DNA of 64,000 nt from assembly GCA_963777355.1 (NCBI GenBank), contig CAVZQK010000055.1, positions 124,001-188,000 of the forward strand, in the 5' to 3' direction. Each line of letters opens with the position of its first letter. The stretch's first letter is position 1. Of this stretch, positions 1 through 9,035 are shown one piece after another. The position numbers and the translations under genes were made by a program. The notes below the pieces were generated by a model that was given only the letters and a program-made list of their open reading frames with translations, ran no database searches and was not told the DNA's origin. The stretch is from DATJHM01 sp963777355. GTDB lineage: Bacteria; Chloroflexota; Ktedonobacteria; Ktedonobacterales; Ktedonobacteraceae.

Positions 1-4
1 AGTT

Positions 5-934
5 ATGACATCTGAAAATCTGGAAGAGAGAATTGCCAGTGTGCGGCAGTTTAACCGATTTTTTACGCGGCAGATTGGCGTGTTGCGTGAAGGACTTTTG
101 CATAGCCCTTATACTTTGACTGAGTCTCGGATTCTGTATGAGCTTGGTCAGCGGCAAGGTCTTACCTCTTCGGATCTCTATCGAGAGCTAGGACTGGATG
201 CGGGGTATTTCAGTCGTCTCATTGCCCGACTTGAGCAACAGGAGCTGCTTGAAAAGATTCGCTCGGAGACCGATGGTCGGCAGCGTCTCTTGCAGCTTAC
301 GGAGAAGGGGAGACAGGCAGCACTGTTACTTGATAAGCGGTCTCATGATGAGATTGCTGAGCTCATTATGACGCTGAGCGAAGGGGATCAACAGCGTCTG
401 CTCAAAGCGATGGAGACGATCAAAGAGGTTTTCAAAGAGGATCTGAAGTATGCCGGACCTTTCTTTTTGCGGAGACATGAACCCGGCGATATGGGCTGGG
501 TCACCCACAGGCATGCTGTCCTTTACGCGCAGGAATATGGCTGGAACGAGCAATTTGAAGCGTTAGTGGCCCAAATTGTGGCGGATTTTATTCGCCAGTA
601 TCAGCCAGAGCGCGAATGCTGTTGGATTGCAGAGATGGGGGGTGAGATCGTCGGCTCGGTCTTTATCGTACAACAAAGCGAAACGGTGGCCAAACTGCGA
701 CTCCTTTTAGTTGAGCCAAAGGCGCGAGGCATGGGACTGGGGTCACATCTCGTTGAAGAGTGCATCCACTTCGCAAAGCGAAAAGGCTATAAGAATATCC
801 AGTTATGGACAAACAACATACTTGTAGAAGCGCGGCATATTTATGCAAAGAAAGGCTTTCAATTGATAGCTGAGGAGTCGCATCATAGTTATGGGCATGA
901 CCTTATTGGAGAGACGTGGGAGCTTACGCTATAA
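5..934 (+). CDS. MarR-type HTH / GNAT acetyltransferase fusion
   Basis: A 309-residue protein with two domains. Residues ~1-145 form a MarR-like winged helix (helices around SDLYRELGLDAGYFSRLIARLE, then a basic wing rich in ETDGRQR). Residues ~155-309 form a GNAT N-acetyltransferase, with the acetyl-CoA motif A visible as LLVEPKARGMGLGSHLVEE. This fusion architecture is known in bacteria; the acceptor substrate is not predictable. It probably couples sensing of a small molecule to transcriptional control or acetylation. The ATG at position 5 gives a full-length MarR domain, but the promoter lies outside the window. Confidence 0.9.
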   Translation: MTSENLEERIASVRQFNRFFTRQIGVLREGLLHSPYTLTESRILYELGQRQGLTSSDLYRELGLDAGYFSRLIARLEQQELLEKIRSETDGRQRLLQLTEKGRQAALLLDKRSHDEIAELIMTLSEGDQQRLLKAMETIKEVFKEDLKYAGPFFLRRHEPGDMGWVTHRHAVLYAQEYGWNEQFEALVAQIVADFIRQYQPERECCWIAEMGGEIVGSVFIVQQSETVAKLRLLLVEPKARGMGLGSHLVEECIHFAKRKGYKNIQLWTNNILVEARHIYAKKGFQLIAEESHHSYGHDLIGETWELTL

Positions 935-1050
935 GGCTAAAAGCCACTAAAGAAGAAGGGGGATAATGGGGCATTCGCACCATGTCCTCTACGGTTTTCT
1001 GAGTTATCATTCTTACATACATCATTTCTTCCTTAGAAAGGAGACCAATC

Positions 1051-1653
1051 ATGCAACTCTTCCTTCAACGTCTCAAACTGCTTGTCTTCTCTTCAGAAAC
1101 ACTTGTGAGCATCATTCTCGGCATCATCCTCGGTACTTTCCTGGGCCTGCCCTACTATATCGGACTCTTTGCGCTGCTAGGATGGATGATCATTCCCTCA
1201 GCTCTTCTCCAACTCTTGTCCGGTCACGACACTATTACGCATTCAATCGGCGGGGGAGGCTTCCCAAATCCAGCCTGGGTTGGCTGGGTAAATTGGGGGA
1301 TCGTGCTCTTCTACATCATCTTTTTGTGCTTTTACGGTTGGTATGCTTACCAAACCACGCGCCGTAGCGGTTCGATAAGCGCGGGCATTAGCGCAACGCT
1401 CTGGTCAGCGCTGGTAATGATTCTCAGTGCAATCATCCCTTCAACGCTCTCAATGCAGTTTGCGCAGCAAATTTCATTCTCCAGCTCACTATTCTATCTT
1501 AAAGAAGCCTTGCAGTTATGTCTCCTCTTCACCATCCCACTAGCCGTGATGGCCCTCCTGACAGGCTTCATAGGCTCCTTAGCAGGGAAATGGCTATACG
1601 CAAAAATAGCTACTAAGTCAAAGGATCTTCATTCCGAGGAGCACGCCATATGA
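1051..1653 (+). CDS. hypothetical multi-pass membrane protein
   Basis: 200 residues with about four to five hydrophobic segments (roughly residues 15-60, 85-110, 120-142, 160-190). A good ribosome-binding site (AAAGGAG) lies eight bases before the ATG. No catalytic motif was recognised; the polar segment around GHDTITHSIGGGGFPNP lies between membrane segments. It follows the MarR-GNAT gene after 116 bases on the same strand. The 3' end overlaps by about 40 bases the 3' end of a truncated gene on the opposite strand. Function unknown. Confidence 0.7.
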   Translation: MQLFLQRLKLLVFSSETLVSIILGIILGTFLGLPYYIGLFALLGWMIIPSALLQLLSGHDTITHSIGGGGFPNPAWVGWVNWGIVLFYIIFLCFYGWYAYQTTRRSGSISAGISATLWSALVMILSAIIPSTLSMQFAQQISFSSSLFYLKEALQLCLLFTIPLAVMALLTGFIGSLAGKWLYAKIATKSKDLHSEEHAI

Positions 1654-1893
1654 TATGTTCTGCTGGCGGACTCACTAAATCAATACGCCAGGGGATCAGT
1701 TTTAGCAAGGCAAAATCAGGATTGTCTACGCTCTTATAGATAGGCGCTGGATCAAATCCAACAGGCGGCGGTGTTTCTAAACAGAGCTGCCAGACATGCC
1801 GCTTCTGCTCAATATCCTCAACCCATTCAGTTTTGCAGTCAACATAGACCGGTCTGGCAACGTCGGCAATATAGGGGTAGCGCTACGTAAGCT
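1613..1893 (-). pseudogene. C-terminal remnant, probably of a pyridoxamine 5'-phosphate oxidase-like protein
   Basis: Reading the minus strand from about 1893 to the TAG at 1613 gives an open, conserved-looking stretch of ~90 residues beginning RYPYIADVARPVYVDCKTEW and including PPPVGFDPAP and LLKLIPWRIDLV. It has no start: an in-frame TAG and TGA lie just upstream. It resembles the C-terminus of FMN-binding pyridoxamine-phosphate-oxidase-like proteins, but this is recognition from memory and is uncertain. The 5' portion is missing exactly where the decayed Tn3-type region begins, suggesting truncation by that element or a later deletion. Confidence 0.5.
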
Positions 1894-2059
1894 GTCACCA
1901 GGGGCAGAGTAGCGGGTAATACGAGTAATTACAGGCGTCGCTCAGATCCTTGTAAAAATCCCCGACGGGCCTAACTGACGAGATTATTGTCACCAGTCAC
2001 AAAGTCATCGATGAGTTTTGGCGAGGCAAACATTTTGATTCTTTCTCGGGCATTTTAGT
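1894..2059. other. gene-free gap at the edge of the decayed transposon
   Basis: No gene is supported here. It lies between the truncated gene ending near 1893 and the 3' end of the TIR-domain pseudogene. The true end of the Tn3-like element should be near here, but no 38-base terminal inverted repeat could be matched with confidence. Confidence 0.4.
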
Positions 2060-3098
2060 TCAATTATCCTTTAGAAGCCAACCATTTAATTTTTCTACTG
2101 ACTTAATGAGATACGCTGGATGATACTCGGCAGCCCTATCCTTCTCATCTTCTTCTCCGATATGGATTGGTGGATAAGTATATTCCTTCCTTAAAGCCAA
2201 GACATTCAAGAGTCACTTTGACTAAATCTTCTTCTGTCGATAGCTTCACATATATATGTAGCAACCCTATCATTGGCAAAACTGAGATACGATGACCAAC
2301 TCTTCTTCAAATCTTCGGGGTAGAAGGAACCCTGGATACTTTCACCGGGAGTAAATATTTGTGCCTGGGAACTGTTTCGCTTCAAAAGGGATAACTCGCT
2401 TTATATACTTAATCTTCCCAATTCCTTGAGAAATATACCTTCTTTGATAGGTATTGGGCCTAAGAGCAGTTGTCTTCAGCCATTTCAAGAAATCATTATT
2501 CGATGGAACTTCGTCAGGAGATCTCTTCATTGTGAGGAATCGCTCCCCCTGCTGTAGCTTATCGAGGACAATTTCAGATGGTTGGCCCTCATATGGCACT
2601 GATGGGGGGCATGTCAAGCGTCGTAGAGAATTGCGAGAGAAGATGATCTCGACAACTTTGTTTATGCCTCTGTGCCACATTTGCCAAAGCTTCATCACGG
2701 TTTATCCAGCTAGTAACAGGCAAAGCGTCCGATGGTAACATTTGGAGGACGTTAAAAGGGGCATTGTTGCAAACAGTAGGACGCAAAAGAATAGGAACGA
2801 CACGTGCTTCGTTCGCATTATGGCGCTTCATCGCAGACTGCATTTCTTTGCCGTAGCAGTAGTCTGAGGAGATAAAATCAGCACTTACAAGGAGGAGAAT
2901 CACGTGAGCATTCTTCAGATGTGTTTTGATTTCCTTTTCCCAGGGTGTGCCAGGAATGATTTCACCATCGTACCAAGTGGTAATCAGGCCAGAGCGACGT
3001 GAATCCGTCAACTGCTTATTCAATTCATCTCGGAGAGCCCGATCTTCACGGGCATAACAGTAGAAGAGTTCAAGGGAGCGTGACGACTTTCTTTCCAT
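2060..3098 (-). pseudogene. TIR-domain protein, frameshifted; passenger gene of the Tn3-like element
   Basis: The N-terminal ~145 residues are a TIR domain: LFYCYAREDRALRDELNKQL, then WYDGEIIPGTPWEKEI, VILLLVSADFISSDYCYGKE and VVPILLRP. Known TIR domains are NADases or protein-interaction modules, often in anti-phage or STAND systems. The start at 3098 has a good site (AAAGGA) upstream. A single extra base near 2669 breaks the frame: removing it joins NVAQ to GINKVVEI. A second shift near 2345 and a third near 2220 separate the downstream ~200 residues, which end at 2060 (AEYHPAYLIKSVEKLNGW). That C-terminal part is not recognised. The gene starts inside the end of the recombinase gene, so it was probably co-transcribed with it. 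Confidence 0.7.
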
Positions 3099-3837
3099 AG
3101 AATATATATCCTTTTTCTTTACTGAATGGGGAAGCGTCCTTATAACTTGGTTCGTATTCTTTTTGTGCCTCAATAAGTGAGAGCCGGGAATAGATTTCAG
3201 AGTGACACCCGGCTTTCATGGCCAGAATAGGGCTGGATGAGCGCATCATCAATGCCCTCTTTTTTGAGCCAGGTGAAGAGAAAATGCCGCCATTTATGGG
3301 GAGACATGGAGCGTGTAATGCCAGCCTGAGTCGCATAGCGTGCCAACATTTTGCGCACCCCGCGATCCGTATATTTGTGCTTGCGCACGGACTCAAACAG
3401 ATAGATCGCTCCTTTAGTCGCGCATCTGTTCGATATGCAGCGCGAGCAATTCGCGGAAACGAGTGAGGAAAAGGAACCTGGCGATCTTTGCTCCCTTTCC
3501 CCTGAGTAATGCGAATCTGACAGCGTTCGACATCCACTTCATCAAGACGAATAGCGACCAGCTCGCTGACCCGGACACCGGTGTAGAACAAGGTTTTGAT
3601 CAGCACCATATCCGCGAAGTTTCGGCAATTCCAGACGGCTTGATAAAAGCGGACGCATTTCGTCCTCTGTGGGAACCTCTGGCAGCCGCTCTTCTTTGCG
3701 AGGAACGGCAATCTCCAATTCCTCTCGGAGCGCACGGAAGACACTCTTGAGGTACGGGATAGTCAGGCCGCTCAGTTCTGAGCAACTTTGCCAATTCTTT
3801 CGCCTTTTTCTTTGGTGGTGTCCGGTTGTGTCGTCAT
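3070..3837 (-). pseudogene. tyrosine recombinase (XerC/D or TnpI-like), multiply frameshifted
   Basis: Pieces in different frames reconstruct one integrase. It starts MTTQPDTTKEKGERIGKVAQ (ATG at 3837), continues with LKSVFRALREELEIAVPRKE and then the catalytic core TLFYTGVRVSELVAIRLDEV. That core carries the first catalytic Arg of the family (TGxRxSE) and a KGSKDRQVPF strand. Next come PHKWRHFLFTWL (HxxR box) and PYSGHESRVSLEIYSRLS (second His and the Tyr). At least four frame changes lie between 3790 and 3200. It lies directly downstream of the transposase gene, like the resolvase gene of Tn3-family elements that use a tyrosine recombinase (Tn4430 type). It cannot be functional as read. Confidence 0.75.
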
Positions 3838-3839
3838 TG

Positions 3840-6800
3840 TTCTTGCCTTTCCGGAGAATGTGTTCAAGCCAGAAGCAAGCCGCTGTCTCCATATCGAGTC
3901 GAAGCATCCCATATGGTTCAATATGGCTGTAAAAGAGGGGGGTCAAGCCGCGATAATCTTCTTTGGTCAGCCGCTTAAGCCATGCATCATCTTTGAGCAC
4001 ATTTTGAACCATCAGCGTATTCATGTAGACCAGAGAAATTTGCAAGAGGTGCAATGCGAGCATCGAGATCTCCTGATCATCCAGGCGGTTTAAGGTAAAT
4101 TCTCCTCCCTTGCCCGTAGTGAATAAATGAATTCGCCGAATTCCAGTTCTCGATCGACATTTAAGCCTTCATGGATTTCTCGCCTGAGTTCCTCAGACTC
4201 CAGGTACTGACAGAGAAAAATCGTCTTGATCGCACGGCCAAACTCGGCGAGCGCCTGGTAGGTCGGATGCTGAAGGTTGTTGCGGGTAAAACGCCGCAGG
4301 ATCGCCTCTGTGTCTGCTGTTCCTAAGCGTAAGGCCGTTGCATACTTAACCATCTCATCATACTGACTCTTGATCAGATCCCAATTGATCGTTCGCGTCA
4401 GAATAGGTTGAAGGTGTTCGTAGTCCGAGGGATTTCCAGCTTCTGGTCGATACAGTTTCTGGGATGAGATGTTTTTGAGCCGTGGAAGCAAACGAAAGCC
4501 AAGCAGATGACAAAAGGCAAAAGCGACCTCGCTTTGTCCATGGGTATCGACATAGTTTTTCTCGATCTCTGCATCAGTGCAGTGACGCAACAACCCTTCC
4601 ACCATCGAGGCGACTTCTGAGGAAGAACAGCTTTTGAGTTGAGAATAGATGCAGGTCGATTTTCTTTCCACATGCCAGTAAATCATAATACCAGGTCCCC
4701 GATAGCGAATATGCCATTCGGTCAGCAGGTTCTGGTTCGAGGCTCCAAATTTTTTGAAATCAGAAGCGCAGGCCGTTGTTCCCTCACCCCAAATGTCTTC
4801 CCGCCTGATGTCAAAGATCGCATTGGCAACATGCGCAATGGCATTGCGGAGATGCTCTTTGTGGATATAGCGACTGCGTGCATAGCGCAAATCCAAGTAG
4901 CTCGTGCCAGGATCTGCGTTGGGCAAGCCGCTTAAACCCGGTATTGGTTCCCAGACCATAGAGACAGAGAAGAAGCCGTCGGTGTAACACGTCGCGAGGC
5001 AGACGTTCCCGACTGGCAACGCTCGTGAACAAATCAGGAAATCCTGTTCGCAGAGCCGTTTCTTTGAGGATATCCAACAAGCTGGTCATCGACCAGCGTG
5101 TCCCCACTTCCTGCTTCAGGCTGAGAAGATTATGCGGTTCTGGTTGAGCAGCTAGTGGGGTGATGCTAATCGGCTTCTTCCGATTGGGTAGCAAGCGTAC
5201 TTTATCGCCAATGCGAGGCATGGCAGCATCCAGGGAGCGCAATCCCTTCTGCATATCTTCTTTGATCTGTTCAATAAATTTTTCAGCCTCAGTTGGTTGG
5301 TGCAGTGCTTCATAATACGTGGCTCGCTTCTGGCTGAAATCGGTTGGCAAATCATCATCCGGGTTTCGATAGCGATTGGCTCCCACAATCCAGACTTCTC
5401 GCACGCGTACTTTCTCTCGAAAAGCCTGTAACACGCAGACTTCATAATTGAGCCAATTCACCTTTTCCGTCTCGTCATCTTCTTTCTCTACCACAAATTC
5501 ACGCCATTTTGGCGCAACCACTTCTTGAATAGGGATGATTTCGTGGTCAGGATAGTACTGACGAGGGCTACGAACATAGTCTTTGACCAGGAGGATGGCG
5601 CGAATGACTGGGCGGTACAACTCATTGTTGGAGCGAAATTCGAGGATATCCAGGAATTCTGGGACCATGCGCCGATAATGATGGCTGTAGGAGGAACGCA
5701 TGATCGGTATGAACTTGTTGGCGAAATGCCGGGCTTTTTGCCTTGTGCTCTTTGATCACATCCCGCAGAAGCTTTTCACTGGCAACCGGAAAGACGACCT
5801 TGTTCACTGGCTCATCGGGATGTTCAACCGCTGCCTCAGCAATCCGGTAGAGAATGCCTTCTTTGTTCGCCACGCGCTTAAACTCGTTGACATATTCTTG
5901 TTCCACTCGCTTCTCAGCACGCACATCGATTTTGTGAACAAGATGAATAAGCAGATCAACTAATCCATCGGTGATCTCCTGTGACCGCAGGAAACAGAGG
6001 ATCGCTAACAAGGTGAGGCGTTGAGCTTTCGGATGTGCCCGCAGGCGAGAAGGCTCTTCAATACTTGCACGAATCCGATAGATCGTCAGAACTTTGCGTG
6101 CAATCCCAGGAAAAAGATTATCAGGCAAGCTTGAGTTCCCGAATACGTCGCAACTTTGCCATCTCTTCCAACATGGTGGCAAGTCCTACCCGGCCTGGGT
6201 CCTGACGTATGAGGTGGAGGGGACTCGTTGTTGGTTCTCCTCGATTTCTTGCATTGGCCTCCTGACGTCGTGGCCTCTTGCATCAGGCTCTCATCTCTGC
6301 GTTTCCTGCAATGCTGGCGATCTCTGTTAAGAGTAACGCTTCCAGGGCTGCCTGCGTTTCCATCAGGCAAGCTGGCAAGCGTTGTGTCATACAACTGTTG
6401 CTCAAAGCTATGCGAAGCAGAACGAATCAAACGAGTGAGGCGATCTGGAGTCGGAGCTTCCAGATGCATGCGTCGAAACCAGGCATAGGTTTCCTCTCGC
6501 AGTCGATCATCCTGGTGTTCCTGGGGTAACACCTCGGTAATCAACCATTGCTGCATCTGTTCGGCGTCAGCAACGGTCAATTCACGGAAATCAAGAAGCC
6601 AACGAATATCCGCTCGGTGATCTTTAATAGTACGCCCTTGCCAGTCATATTGCAGATACGTTTCTGGGGCTACACCAACCTGCGTCGCTACAAATGAGAT
6701 CACCACGCCTGGAACGTCATTTTTGAAGGCAGGAAAGCGCCCTACCCGTTGAAAAAACTTGAGTAACACCGCAAACCCCAACCGTGTTGCCCCGGTTTTG

Positions 6801-6876
6801 TTGCCAACTGGGAGAGATCCCAGGCACTGAGCATCCAATGTTCAATTAATTCTTCGTTTTCCCATTGTCGTTTCAT
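3840..6876 (-). pseudogene. tnpA: Tn3-family transposase, multiply frameshifted
   Basis: Segments in four frames assemble into a ~990-residue Tn3 transposase. The start at 6876 gives MKRQWENEELIEHWML; after one early shift come GNKTGATRLGFAVLLKFFQR and the N-terminal DUF4158-like region. The middle part includes VPEFLDILEFRSNNELYRPV. The C-terminal catalytic domain carries ACASDFKKFG, IYWHVERKSTCIYSQLKSC and EKNYVDTHGQSEVAFAFCHL, which contain the expected DDE residues. The end (VYMNTLMVQNVL...YRGLTPLFYSHIEPYG) is the usual Tn3 tail. Frame changes occur near 6800, 6150, 5700, 4930, 4080 and 3900. It heads the three-gene minus-strand unit transposase, recombinase, TIR protein. The element is a fossil. 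Confidence 0.85.
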
Positions 6877-7283
6877 AAATGTTTTTCATCAAAACGCGGC
6901 AAAGGCGAGACGATCAGAGATCAAGAGCCGAACCTTACGGCGCGAAAGGGATCTCTCATCCTTCTCCATACCACGAAGCCCATGACGCTTGTTTTGTCGC
7001 CTTTTCTCAGAGGTGTCCGGAAGAGAGTCTCCATTTCTCCATGCATCCCTTTTTTCTCTTTAAAGAACCACCAAATAAAAATTGTAAGATTATTAGACTA
7101 TAAGAAATGTAATTGCGAAAAATAGATATTACCTCTTATACAGTAATTGTATCATGAACGTCAATACGCCAGTATCGTCCAAAGAGACGGTGTTTTTTCG
7201 CATCTTTCCAGGTATGCTTTCCTCTGTAACACTCTCTATTCTCCCTCCTACATACATAGAAGCCATATAAAGGAGTCTTCCCA
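6877..7283. other. intergenic, transposon edge and ABC exporter upstream region
   Basis: No gene is supported. The stretch should contain one terminus of the Tn3-like element and the promoter of the exporter operon. The second half is AT-rich (for example 7100-7160). The exporter's ribosome-binding site AAAGGAG sits at about 7270. Confidence 0.4.
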
Positions 7284-9035
7284 GTGACACGACCAACCAG
7301 ACGTCATTTCACACTCCTCGCCACCTATCTTAAACCGCATTGGCGGCTAAGTCTGCTACTCATGCTCTTACTCCTAACAAACGCAGGTCTGCAACTGCTC
7401 AACCCACAGCTTCTGAAGCTCTTTATTGATGCAGCAGAGCGGCACGGTATCACATCTACACTACTATTCCTCGCCCTGGCACTTATCGCCAGCATTCTGC
7501 TCAACCAAGCAGTTTCTATCGCAGATACGTATGTTGGTGAATCCCTTGCCTGGAACACAACTAACGAACTACGCAGCGATCTCGTTCAACACTGCTTGAA
7601 CCTAGACCTCGCCTTTCACAAGATCCATCCTGTTGGCGAGCTTATCGAACAGATCGATGGCGATGTTGATACTCTCTCTAATTTTTTCTCGCGCCTCGTC
7701 ATTCAACTGCTCGGCAATAGCCTGCTACTACTGGGTAGCCTGGGTATCTTTTTCTGGCTCGATTGGCCTCTCGGCTGCCTGCTTCTAGGCTACATATTCC
7801 TCTTTCTGACCAGCACCACACTCCTACGCAAACGCCTGGTCCCTCTCTGGATCAAACAGCGCCAGACGAGCGCGGACTTCTACGGCTTTTTGAGTGAGTG
7901 GCTCGCGGGTCTGGCCGATATTCGCGCCAACGATGCAGCTGCTGCCTGCATGCGCCGCTGTTCAGAACACATGCAAGACTGGTTTCCCATCACAAGAAAA
8001 ACAGGTCTGCTCTCTCAGCAAATGAGTATTATCAGCTTTTCACTCATCACTGCCACTATGCTTTCCATGTTCCTTATCAGTACCTATCTCCATCATCTGG
8101 AACCACAAAAAATAACCATCGGCACCATTTTTGCGCTCCATAATTATCTGCTCCTGCTGCTCGGTCCTATCTGGTCGCTTCAGACACAACTTCAGGAGCT
8201 GCAGCAGGCAGAGGCCTGCATTCAACGTATCGATGCCCTCTTCCAGACACGTTCACAGCTTATTGACAGTGGCGCGACGCTCTTACCTGAAACAGCCCCC
8301 TCGCTTGAATTCAGAAACGTCACATTTGGCTACACACCTGATAATCCAGTCATCTCTAACCTCTCATTCACCCTCCAGCCGGGAAAAATCCTCGGCCTGC
8401 TCGGCAGAACCGGGAGCGGCAAAACCACGCTCGCCCGCCTGCTCTTCAGGCTATACGACATTCAACAGGGAGAAATCTGCATTAACGGCATCTCTTCCAG
8501 GGAGATTGCCTTAGCCCATCTACGACGTTCCATTGGTCTTGTTACACAAGATGTCCAGGTTTTTTCTGCCTCTCTGCGAGACAATCTGGCTTTTTTCGAT
8601 CTCTCGCTATCTGATGACCATATTCTCTCCGCCCTCAAAAAAGTCGGCCTGCTTCCCTGGTATCAAACTCTCCCAGACGGTCTGGAGACGCGACTGGGGA
8701 ATGCTGGTCGCGGTCTCTCAGCAGGAGAGGCACAACTGCTCGCATTTGCCCGTATCTTCCTGCACAATCCCAGTCTGGTCATTCTGGACGAAGCATCTTC
8801 CCGCCTCGATCCCTTAAGCGAGCGTTTGATCGAAAAGGCCCTGGATAAAATTTTGTCTCAGCGTACCGTCATTATCATTGCTCATCGTCTTAGCACGATT
8901 CAACGCGCTACCGATATTCTTATTCTTGAAAACGGGCAGATCCAGGAGTCCGGTTCGCGTCTGACGCTTGCCGCCAATCCTTACTCACGTTATGCTTCTC
9001 TCTGCAATACCGAACAGGAGGTAATCAGCTTATGA
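7284..9035 (+). CDS. ABC exporter half-transporter, subunit A
   Basis: 583 residues: an N-terminal membrane domain with about six helices (residues ~15-310) and a C-terminal nucleotide-binding domain. Walker A is GRTGSGKTT (~residue 375). The signature is LSAGEAQL, a variant of LSGGQ. Walker B is LVILDEASSRLD with the catalytic Glu present, and the H-loop is IIAHRLST. It starts at GTG 7284 behind AAAGGAG. The stop overlaps the start of the second subunit (ATGA at 9032), so the two are translated together. It probably forms a heterodimer that exports a hydrophobic compound or peptide; the substrate is unknown. Confidence 0.92.
   Translation: MTRPTRRHFTLLATYLKPHWRLSLLLMLLLLTNAGLQLLNPQLLKLFIDAAERHGITSTLLFLALALIASILLNQAVSIADTYVGESLAWNTTNELRSDLVQHCLNLDLAFHKIHPVGELIEQIDGDVDTLSNFFSRLVIQLLGNSLLLLGSLGIFFWLDWPLGCLLLGYIFLFLTSTTLLRKRLVPLWIKQRQTSADFYGFLSEWLAGLADIRANDAAAACMRRCSEHMQDWFPITRKTGLLSQQMSIISFSLITATMLSMFLISTYLHHLEPQKITIGTIFALHNYLLLLLGPIWSLQTQLQELQQAEACIQRIDALFQTRSQLIDSGATLLPETAPSLEFRNVTFGYTPDNPVISNLSFTLQPGKILGLLGRTGSGKTTLARLLFRLYDIQQGEICINGISSREIALAHLRRSIGLVTQDVQVFSASLRDNLAFFDLSLSDDHILSALKKVGLLPWYQTLPDGLETRLGNAGRGLSAGEAQLLAFARIFLHNPSLVILDEASSRLDPLSERLIEKALDKILSQRTVIIIAHRLSTIQRATDILILENGQIQESGSRLTLAANPYSRYASLCNTEQEVISL

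Noticed and set aside
1882..1900. GGGGTAGCGCTACGTAAG looking like a Tn3 terminal inverted repeat
   Set aside because: It lies within readable coding sequence of the truncated host gene, is only 18 bases and has no convincing partner at the other end.
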